From contig JAITXK010000167.1 of the NCBI GenBank assembly GCA_031284765.1, positions 1 to 7,637 on the forward strand: a stretch of DNA of 7,637 nt, in the 5' to 3' direction. The stretch comes from Candidatus Symbiothrix sp. GTDB taxonomy: Bacteria; Bacteroidota; Bacteroidia; Bacteroidales; Azobacteroidaceae. The notes below the pieces were generated by a model. The model worked only from the letters and a program-made list of their open reading frames with translations. It searched no databases and was not told where the DNA came from. Positions 1 through 5,498 of the stretch are shown one piece after another. Positions within the stretch are counted from its first letter, which is position 1; the number at the start of each line of letters is the position of its first letter. Made by a program: the position numbers and the translations under genes.

Positions 1-6
1 TAAAGT

Positions 7-3000
7 ATGAGTAGGAAATTTGCTGAATACAATAAATTGGACTTGTCGGAAATCAATCGGGAAATCCTGAATCGATGGAAAGAAAACGATGTGTTTCATA
101 AAAGTATGGAAATCCGCAACGGTGCGCCCGCATTCGTTTTTTATGAAGGCCCGCCTTCGGCAAACGGAATGCCCGGAATTCATCACGTGATTGCCCGCAG
201 CATCAAGGATATTTTCTGCCGCTACAAAACGATGAAAGGCTTTCTGGTGAAACGTAAAGCCGGTTGGGACACGCACGGCCTGCCGGTTGAATTGGGCGTC
301 GAAAAAGCATTGGGCATTACCAAGGAAGATATCGGGAAAAAGATTTCGGTCGAAGACTACAACGCCGCCTGCCGCAAAGAGGTCATGAAATTTACCAAAG
401 AATGGGAAGATTTAACCCAAAAGATGGGCTATTGGGTGGACATGGAAAACCCGTATATCACTTACGACAACCGGTATATTGAAACGCTTTGGTGGCTGCT
501 CAAAGAATTGTACAACAAAGGCTTGCTTTATAAGGGCTATACCATTCAGCCCTATTCTCCTGCCGCGGGAACCGGCTTGAGTACGCATGAGTTGAACCAA
601 CCCGGCTGCTATCGCGATGTGAAGGACACGACTTGTACGGCACAATTCAAAATCGTGAATCCCCTGCCGGAAATGTCCGCTTTCGGTGAAGCCTTTTTTC
701 TCGCTTGGACGACCACTCCCTGGACCTTGCCATCCAATACAGCGCTTTGCGTAGGCCCGAATATCGAGTATGTGGCCGTTCAATCCTACAATCCTTATAC
801 CGGGCAGCCGCTTACGGCCGTCGTGGCCAAGGCTTTGGTGCATGCACATTTCAACGAAAAGGCGTCGGAAATCGCTTTAGAAGATTACAAGCAGGGCGAC
901 AAATTGATTCCTTATAAAATAGTCGCCTCGTGGAAGGGCGACAAATTGGCGGGGCTGGAATATGAACAGTTGATTCCTTGGGTAGCCCCCCAAGGGGGAG
1001 CCTTCCGCGTGATTACCGGCGATTTCGTAACCACCGAAGACGGTACGGGCATCGTACACATCGCTCCAACTTTCGGTGCGGATGACGACCGCGTGGCGAA
1101 AGCAAACGGTGTTCCTCCTTTAATGATGACCGACAAAGACGGTAATAGCCGCCCGATGGTTGACCTGACCGGCAAACTCTTTCTGTTGGAGGATTTGAAC
1201 GAGCAATTTGTCAAGACATCGGTCAATCTCTCCTTGTATTCCGAATATGCCGGCCGCTTTGTGAAAAATGCGTACAGCCCGGCCCCCTCTAACTCCCCCC
1301 AAGGGGGAGGAATCCCCGAGGCCTCTTTGGATATTGATATTTGTGTCATGTTGAAGCAGCAAAACCGCGTCTTCAAAATCGAAAAACATACCCACAATTA
1401 TCCACATTGTTGGCGCACCGATAAACCGATATTGTATTATCCATTGGATAGCTGGTTTATCCGGACAACCGCCGTGAAGGACGAAATGATTGCGCTCAAT
1501 AATACCATCAACTGGAAACCGCAGTCAACCGGCTCGGGACGTTTCGGCAAGTGGCTCGAAAACTTGCAGGACTGGAATCTGTCCCGTTCGCGCTACTGGG
1601 GAACGCCGCTGCCCATCTGGCGCACGGAGGACGGTGCGGAAGAAAAATGTATCGGTTCGGTGGCCGAATTAATCGACGAAATCAACAAGGCTGTCGCAGC
1701 GGGTGTGATGAAAGAAAATACCCAAGAGAATTATGCAATTGAAAACATTGATTTGCATCGTCCCTACGTGGACAATATCATCCTTGTTTCCGATTCCGGA
1801 CAACCGATGAAGCGTGAGAGTGATTTAATTGATGTTTGGTTTGATTCGGGGGCGATGCCTTTCGCACAGTTCGGCCTCCCCCCGGCCCCCTCCCAAGGAG
1901 GGGGAGTGGGCAACAACGCTCCGTCGTTTTTAACGGCAAAACCTTCTTCATACAATTTGTTGAAAGAATTTGTTCAAGCAAACAGACAAAATCTTACTCA
2001 GTCGGAACAAATATTATGGCAAGCTTTGCGTGGAAAGAAATTGTCAGGATATAAATTCAGAAGGCAACACCCGATTGATGAATTTATTGTCGATTTTGCT
2101 TGTTTATCCAAACATTTGGTTGTTGAAATTGATGGAGGGTATCACTTTACAGAAGAAATGCAAGAGGCAGATGTTTGGCGTACGAACGCATTGAACCAAT
2201 CAGGATATACGGTTATTCGATTTACCAACGAGGAAGTGATTGCTAATATCGAAGAAGTGTTGGATAAAATTTATTTGAAATTGGCACAAATGCCGTTCTA
2301 TGACACTGCCGCCAAAGTCCTCCCCTTGGGGGAGGATTTAGGAGGGGCCACACACTTTTTTCCTGCTGACTTCATCGCTGAAGGAGTTGACCAAACCCGT
2401 GGTTGGTTTTTTACTTTGCATGCCATCGCTACTATGGTATTTGGTTGTGTGGCATATAAAAATGTAGTATCCAATGGTTTGGTGCTGGATAAAAACGGTA
2501 ACAAAATGTCCAAACGTTTGGGCAATGCCGTTGACCCGTTTTCCATCATCGACACCTTCGGCTCCGACCCCTTGCGCTGGTACATGATTACCAACGCCTC
2601 CCCGTGGGATAACCTGAAATTCGATACTGACGGCATAGAAGAAGCCCGCCGCAAATTTTTCGGCACCTTATATAACACCTATTCGTTCTTTGCGTTGTAT
2701 GCCAATGTTGACCAATTCGATTGTAATGCCGGCAACATCCCGCCGACGGAACGTCCCGAAATCGACCGGTGGATTCTGTCGCTGTTGAATTCCTTGATTA
2801 AGGAAGTCGATGAGCAATACGCCGCTTACGAACCCACCCGTGCAGGCCGTGCCATCAATGATTTTGTCAATGACAATTTGAGTAACTGGTATGTTCGCCT
2901 CAACCGCAAACGCTTCTGGGGCGGTGGGATGAGTGCGGATAAACTTTCGGCCTATCAAACACTTTATACCTGTTTAAAAACCGTTGCGCAACTGATGGCG

Positions 3001-3891
3001 CCAATCGCGCCGTTTTATGCCGACAAGCTCTATTTAGACTTAACGTTCGATGCAGATTTAACGTTCGGCGCAGGCTCCAGCCTACGTCGCGGTCGGGAGG
3101 TCTCTGTGCATCTTTCCGATTTCCCCGTTGCCGACGAATCCCTCATCGACAAAGATTTGGAGGAACGCATGCAAATTGCGCAAGATATATCTTCCTTGGT
3201 CTTGGCTTTGCGCCGGAAAGTCAATATCAAAGTGCGTCAACCGCTGGCGTCGATCATGGTGCCCGTCATGGATGCTCATCAACAAGAAGCCATGCAAGCC
3301 GTACAAGCATTGATATTGAACGAAGTAAATGTCAAAACCATCACTTACGTGGACAATGCGGCCGGTGTTTTAGTCAAAAGAATCAAGCCCGATTTCAAGA
3401 AATTGGGGCCTCGTTACGGCAAAATCATGAAGGATTTGGCGGCGGCCATCGCCCATCTCCCGCAGGCAGCGATTGTTGAATTGGAGCAGAACAGCCGCCT
3501 GTCTATTCCCGTGGCCGGACAAACTGCCGAAATCACCACCGACGATGTCGAAATCATTTCGGAAGACATTCCGGGCTGGTTAGTTGCCAACGAAGGCAAG
3601 CTGACGGTCGCCCTTGACATCACCGTTACCGAAGACCTGAAGAAGGAAGGCATTGCCCGCGAATTGGTAAACCGCATCCAAAACATCCGCAAAGCGAAGG
3701 GTTACGAAATTACGGACAGAATCCGCGTGACACTTCAACCGGATGAACAAATCAATCCTGCCGTAAAGGATTATCAATCCTATATTGCCAAGCAGGTATT
3801 GGCCAACGAAATCCTTTTGGCGGACGTAACAGACGGCACAGAATTGGATTTAGACGAGTTCAAAGTATGGATTCAAGTGGAAAAACAATAA
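7..3891 (+). CDS. ileS: Isoleucyl-tRNA synthetase, type 2, with an in-frame DUF559 domain insertion
   Basis: Cytoplasmic enzyme that charges tRNA-Ile with isoleucine using ATP and edits mischarged valine. Visible in order: class I signature region at residues 49-61, with GIHH (57-60) where HIGH is usual; CP1 editing domain with AWTTTPWTLPSN (233-244) and GTGIVHIAPTFGADD (346-360); DVWFDSG (609-615); GVDQTRGWFF (793-802); KMSKR (833-837); anticodon-binding helices from about 918; a C-terminal extension to 1294. The start MSRKFAEYNKLDL matches the Bacteroidales family start as I remember it, and only 6 nt precede it in the window. Relatives are about 1140-1150 residues. The excess is mainly residues about 622-781, a complete DUF559 domain bordered by palindrome-encoded peptides. 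Smaller additions lie near 424-439 and 1017-1031. The frame is open throughout and every synthetase motif is intact, so the gene is probably functional. A second ileS elsewhere in the genome cannot be excluded. Confidence 0.97.
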   Translation: MSRKFAEYNKLDLSEINREILNRWKENDVFHKSMEIRNGAPAFVFYEGPPSANGMPGIHHVIARSIKDIFCRYKTMKGFLVKRKAGWDTHGLPVELGVEKALGITKEDIGKKISVEDYNAACRKEVMKFTKEWEDLTQKMGYWVDMENPYITYDNRYIETLWWLLKELYNKGLLYKGYTIQPYSPAAGTGLSTHELNQPGCYRDVKDTTCTAQFKIVNPLPEMSAFGEAFFLAWTTTPWTLPSNTALCVGPNIEYVAVQSYNPYTGQPLTAVVAKALVHAHFNEKASEIALEDYKQGDKLIPYKIVASWKGDKLAGLEYEQLIPWVAPQGGAFRVITGDFVTTEDGTGIVHIAPTFGADDDRVAKANGVPPLMMTDKDGNSRPMVDLTGKLFLLEDLNEQFVKTSVNLSLYSEYAGRFVKNAYSPAPSNSPQGGGIPEASLDIDICVMLKQQNRVFKIEKHTHNYPHCWRTDKPILYYPLDSWFIRTTAVKDEMIALNNTINWKPQSTGSGRFGKWLENLQDWNLSRSRYWGTPLPIWRTEDGAEEKCIGSVAELIDEINKAVAAGVMKENTQENYAIENIDLHRPYVDNIILVSDSGQPMKRESDLIDVWFDSGAMPFAQFGLPPAPSQGGGVGNNAPSFLTAKPSSYNLLKEFVQANRQNLTQSEQILWQALRGKKLSGYKFRRQHPIDEFIVDFACLSKHLVVEIDGGYHFTEEMQEADVWRTNALNQSGYTVIRFTNEEVIANIEEVLDKIYLKLAQMPFYDTAAKVLPLGEDLGGATHFFPADFIAEGVDQTRGWFFTLHAIATMVFGCVAYKNVVSNGLVLDKNGNKMSKRLGNAVDPFSIIDTFGSDPLRWYMITNASPWDNLKFDTDGIEEARRKFFGTLYNTYSFFALYANVDQFDCNAGNIPPTERPEIDRWILSLLNSLIKEVDEQYAAYEPTRAGRAINDFVNDNLSNWYVRLNRKRFWGGGMSADKLSAYQTLYTCLKTVAQLMAPIAPFYADKLYLDLTFDADLTFGAGSSLRRGREVSVHLSDFPVADESLIDKDLEERMQIAQDISSLVLALRRKVNIKVRQPLASIMVPVMDAHQQEAMQAVQALILNEVNVKTITYVDNAAGVLVKRIKPDFKKLGPRYGKIMKDLAAAIAHLPQAAIVELEQNSRLSIPVAGQTAEITTDDVEIISEDIPGWLVANEGKLTVALDITVTEDLKKEGIARELVNRIQNIRKAKGYEITDRIRVTLQPDEQINPAVKDYQSYIAKQVLANEILLADVTDGTELDLDEFKVWIQVEKQ
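986..1000. repeat. Core of the GC-rich palindrome (copy 1) within ileS
   Basis: CCCCCCAAGGGGGAG is identical over 15 bases to 1295-1309. It encodes part of VAPQGGAFR in the editing domain. Against Bacteroides-type IleRS as I remember it, there is no length change here (VNPGEGAFR-like), so this may be chance codon choice or a substitution rather than an insertion. Confidence 0.35.
1281..1310 (+). repeat. GC-rich palindromic repeat (copy 2), in frame within ileS
   Basis: A GGCCCCCTCTAA lead is followed by a hairpin with arms CTCCCCC (1293-1299) and GGGGGAG (1303-1309). It encodes roughly APSNSPQGGG within residues 424-439, where remembered homologs have a shorter linker (NAYDPNLSDQDESLD-like). 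That implies a net gain of about 7 residues without a frameshift or stop. The layout, lead then hairpin, matches copy 4 read on the opposite strand. Confidence 0.7.
1873..1908 (+). repeat. GC-rich palindromic repeat (copy 3), left end of the DUF559 insertion
   Basis: A perfect hairpin has arms CCCCCTCC (1886-1893) and GGAGGGGG (1897-1904) around a 3-nt loop, preceded by a second C-run (1875-1883). It encodes GLPPAPSQGGGVG. The GGCCCCCTC start (1884-1892 region) matches the lead of copy 2, in the same orientation. Confidence 0.75.
2319..2349 (-). repeat. GC-rich palindromic repeat (copy 4), right end of the DUF559 insertion
   Basis: Arms CCTCCCC (2319-2325) and GGGGAGG (2329-2335) are followed by ATTTAGGAGGGGCC (2336-2349). 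Read on the minus strand this is GGCCCCTCCTAAAT followed by a CCTCCCCCAAGGGGAGG hairpin, matching copy 2 in arrangement. It is therefore inverted relative to copies 2 and 3. In the ileS frame it encodes VLPLGEDLGGA just before THFFPADF. Confidence 0.75.
3037..3072 (+). repeat. 18-bp tandem duplication in ileS
   Basis: Units 3037-3054 and 3055-3072 agree at 15 of 18 positions and encode DLTFDA then DLTFGA (residues 1011-1022). Remembered Bacteroides IleRS has a single DLTTAT-like copy here. The unit length keeps the frame. It lies between the anticodon-binding domain and the C-terminal extension. Confidence 0.65.
3072..3106. repeat. Candidate second type of short in-frame insert in ileS
   Basis: The segment encodes GSSLRRGREVS (about residues 1023-1033), where remembered homologs have a shorter, unrelated linker before SVHL. 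It contains a small palindrome, AGGCT (3072-3076) and AGCCT (3079-3083). The composition (CTACGTCGCGGTCGGGAGG) is unlike the flanking codons and resembles a repeat I vaguely recall from Bacteroidota genomes. There is no second copy in this window, so the call rests on appearance. Confidence 0.3.
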
Positions 3892-3949
3892 ACTCTCTTT
3901 GCCTATGAAGTAAGAAAAGTGGTAATACACACATTTTAAGACATATTGG

Positions 3950-4119
3950 AAAAAGCGTTATAGCTCACATCTTGTTTTCGAAACTTCAACAATTTCAGAA
4001 ACAACCAAGAGTAAAGTGAAAACGTTCACGCTTCGGCGTGGGCTTTACTCATATTTGGTTGTTTAGGTAGTTGAAGACCTCGAAAACAGATAATTCAGAG
4101 TTTTGTCCGCGCTTTTTTT
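3950..4119 (+). ncRNA. Candidate structured small RNA (long rod-like fold, U-rich end)
   Basis: The fold is read directly from the sequence. Nested stems are 3950-3957/4110-4117 (8 bp), 3969-3972/4088-4091 (4 bp), 3974-3980/4081-4087 (7 bp), 3984-3990/4070-4076 (7 bp), 3999-4008/4055-4064 (10 bp), 4009-4016/4043-4050 (8 bp), and 4027-4031/4036-4040 (5 bp) capped by a UUCG loop. That is about 49 pairs in one rod with internal loops at 3958-3968/4092-4109, 3991-3998/4065-4069 and 4017-4026/4041-4042. A run of seven T (4113-4119) follows the closing stem, as at an intrinsic terminator. The length of about 170 nt and the bubbled rod shape are compatible with a 6S-like RNA, but I recognise no diagnostic sequence. 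Alternatives are a long terminator for ileS, a 5' leader element of the next gene, or a small palindromic element. The strand is inferred from the T-run. Confidence 0.5.
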
Positions 4120-4177
4120 ATGTGTGTATCGCATTAAGGGCAAAAAATAGTAATAAATAACAATTAAAAAAACTAAA
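4120..4177 (+). promoter_or_regulatory. A/T-rich leader of the beta-barrel gene
   Basis: This stretch separates the T-run of the RNA structure from the next start codon. It is A-rich just before the ATG (AATTAAAAAAACTAAA), as is usual for Bacteroidota genes lacking a Shine-Dalgarno site. I find no convincing TTTG/TAnnTTTG promoter pair, so the promoter is not placed. Confidence 0.25.
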
Positions 4178-4885
4178 ATGAAAATACTTTTTATATCCAT
4201 TTTATTCGCATGTATTGCGCCCTTTTGTTTTGCACAAAACAACTATCAAGACGTTGTCTATCTAAAAAACGGCAGTATTATCCGGGGAATTATTATTGAA
4301 CAAATTCCCAATCAATCGCTTAAAATAGAAACCGTAGATAGAAATGTGTTTGTGTATAAAATAGACGAAATAGAAAAAATGACCAAGGAGGTGGTCGAAC
4401 AAAGAAGAATAGCTTATCAATCCTCTCCAAACTCCGGTTATAAAGGAGTTCTTGATATGGGGTACAGCGCCGGTGTTGGCAAGTACGGATTTAACCGCGT
4501 GAATTGGAATTTCATCAATGGAGTTCAAATCAATCCGTATTTTTCAATAGGATTGGGATTAGGACTCCGTTATTATTTTGATGATGAGGTGCTATTTGTT
4601 CCTATTTTTGCTGATTTTCGTGTTAACTTTACCGATAACGATGTGTCGCCATACTTTGCGTTGGATGCCGGCTATTCCTTAGGTAAAGAGGGAGGCCCTC
4701 TTCTGAATCCTACTTTTGGGATGAGTTTTAAGGGACCCGGCAAATCAGCATTTATAATTGGAATTGGTTATGAGGTACAAAAGGTGACATTCGCTTATGG
4801 TTATTATAGTCGTTATGATTATTATAGTTATACCGATAGAGTAAATTCAGGTGCATTAAGCCTTAAATTAGGCGTAACATTCTAA
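4178..4885 (+). CDS. Secreted protein, probable outer-membrane beta-barrel with KNGSIIRG-type N-terminal module
   Basis: The 235-residue product starts with a signal peptide (K2, hydrophobic 3-17, likely cleavage after CFA at residue 19). Residues about 23-70 (QDVVYLKNGSIIRGIIIEQ, later FVYKIDEIEKMTKE) are a small beta-rich module that I recall at the N-terminus of many Bacteroidota envelope proteins; its function is unknown to me. From about 90 to 235 there are alternating polar/hydrophobic strands rich in Gly, Tyr and Phe (SIGLGLGLRYYF 123-134, FIIGIGYEV 192-200), ending in LSLKLGVTF. The terminal Phe is typical of barrels inserted by the BAM complex. Eight strands would fit the length. It is monocistronic here, with the RNA structure upstream and a strong terminator downstream. 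The substrate or role is not evident, and a periplasmic beta-sandwich is the main alternative. Confidence 0.85.
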   Translation: MKILFISILFACIAPFCFAQNNYQDVVYLKNGSIIRGIIIEQIPNQSLKIETVDRNVFVYKIDEIEKMTKEVVEQRRIAYQSSPNSGYKGVLDMGYSAGVGKYGFNRVNWNFINGVQINPYFSIGLGLGLRYYFDDEVLFVPIFADFRVNFTDNDVSPYFALDAGYSLGKEGGPLLNPTFGMSFKGPGKSAFIIGIGYEVQKVTFAYGYYSRYDYYSYTDRVNSGALSLKLGVTF

Positions 4886-4902
4886 AGGAAAATACTGCGT
4901 TG

Positions 4903-4955
4903 AAAACTCTATTATGGACAGGCTAAGATACCTTAATTCATAATAGAGTTTTTTT
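4903..4955 (+). terminator. Intrinsic terminator of the beta-barrel gene
   Basis: A perfect 14-bp stem, AAAACTCTATTATG (4903-4916) with CATAATAGAGTTTT (4939-4952), encloses a 22-nt loop and ends in seven T (4949-4955). It starts 17 nt after the stop codon. On the minus strand the stem ends in only four T, so it may also weakly stop the convergent operon. Confidence 0.85.
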
Positions 4956-4988
4956 ATTATTGTATATTCATCCTTTCTGCTACCAGCA

Positions 4989-5492
4989 TTACGATGCAAA
5001 CATGAGAAAAAGAAACTCGTCTTCAAAATTTGGCGTGAATACCGATTGCTGAAGGTTTTGTTCGATGTCGTTTATCGACCAAAACCGTATGGCATCAATT
5101 TCGGTTGTATCGAAAGCAACAGGCCCTTCGTACACCGTTTTATAGGAATACACCAATTCTTTTTCGATTTCCGATTCAAAGACGTAGGAACGTAAAAATT
5201 CGGGAACAAAGTCGTTGATTCCCAATTCTTCACGGACTTCCCGCCTCAAGGCCGTTTCGATATTTTCGCCGAAATCGACATGTCCGCCGACGGAGGTATC
5301 CCACTTCCCGGGCTGAATATCTTTGGTTGTCGAACGTTTTTGCAGGAGCAATTCACCTTTTGAATTAAAGATATGCAAATGAATGACGGGATGCAAGATT
5401 TTGCTTCCACTGTGGCATTGACTGCGGGTGGCTTTGCCAATTACTTGTCCCGATTCATCCACTAAAGGAAATAATTCGTCCATTGGATTCAT
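4989..5492 (-). CDS. NUDIX hydrolase (YfcD / isopentenyl-diphosphate-isomerase-like group)
   Basis: Cytoplasmic hydrolase of 167 residues expected to act on a nucleoside diphosphate linked to another moiety, with divalent metal; the substrate cannot be read from sequence. The 23-residue Nudix box is complete at 70-92: G70, E76, then REVREELGI (84-92), with E85, E88 and E89 available for metal binding. The upstream segment (LFPLVDESGQVIGKATRSQC at 7-26, HPVIHLHIFNSKGELLLQKR at 34-53, DIQPGKWDTSVGGH at 58-71) is the pattern of the subgroup related to YfcD and IPP isomerase. Isomerase activity itself is not implied. The first ATG gives MNPMDEL; M4 is the alternative start. It begins 6 nt after the stop of the preceding DUF6599 gene, so it is the last gene of the operon, and it converges on the beta-barrel gene. 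Confidence 0.92.
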   Translation of the reverse strand: MNPMDELFPLVDESGQVIGKATRSQCHSGSKILHPVIHLHIFNSKGELLLQKRSTTKDIQPGKWDTSVGGHVDFGENIETALRREVREELGINDFVPEFLRSYVFESEIEKELVYSYKTVYEGPVAFDTTEIDAIRFWSINDIEQNLQQSVFTPNFEDEFLFLMFAS

Positions 5493-5498
5493 TATTTT

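Larger units (their letters stand above)
1870..2349 (+). mobile_element. DUF559 nuclease-domain insertion inside ileS, with palindromes at both ends
   Basis: Between the conserved synthetase segments ending at Q621 and starting at P786 (PADFIAEGVDQTRGW), homologs as I remember them have a loop of about 17 residues. Here there are about 164. Residues 650-760 form a complete DUF559 domain: SEQILWQALR (666-675), GYKFRRQHPI (681-690), FIVDFACL (693-700), VVEIDGGYH (705-713), R725, VIRFTNEEV (736-744) and a C-terminal helix. D696 and E707/D709 are the likely metal-binding residues of the Vsr/PD-(D/E)XK-like fold. Palindromes at 1886-1904 and 2319-2335 flank the domain in opposite orientation, like terminal inverted repeats. 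By hand count, 1921-2280 is about 36% GC, against roughly 43-62% in four sampled host lines, which suggests separate origin. No ATG occurs in frame between codons 617 and 719, so the domain appears to be made only as part of IleRS. Exact ends are uncertain; the right boundary may be near 2289. Confidence 0.75.

Noticed and set aside
412..1407. Several minus-strand open frames opposite ileS (412-849, 912-1397, 1120-1407)
   Set aside because: They overlap the conserved IleRS reading frame, show no recognisable domains, and are the expected shadows of a GC-rich coding strand.
1764..1981. Minus-strand frames across the left palindrome (proline- and glycine-rich peptides)
   Set aside because: They are antisense translations of the palindrome and DUF559 coding sequence, with no independent support.
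1970..2194. Plus-strand frame within the DUF559 insertion beginning with ATG
   Set aside because: It is out of frame with the recognisable DUF559 motifs and has no domain of its own.
1870..2349. Intein or intron in ileS
   Set aside because: There is no intein N-terminal Cys/Ser block or C-terminal His-Asn followed by Cys/Ser/Thr at the junctions. The frame stays open through both ends, and no group I or II intron features are visible. The segment is most simply translated as part of the protein.
3892..3949. Separate terminator or promoter directly after ileS
   Set aside because: No hairpin with a T-run and no convincing TTTG/TAnnTTTG pair was found. Termination, if any, is best assigned to the structured RNA region that follows.
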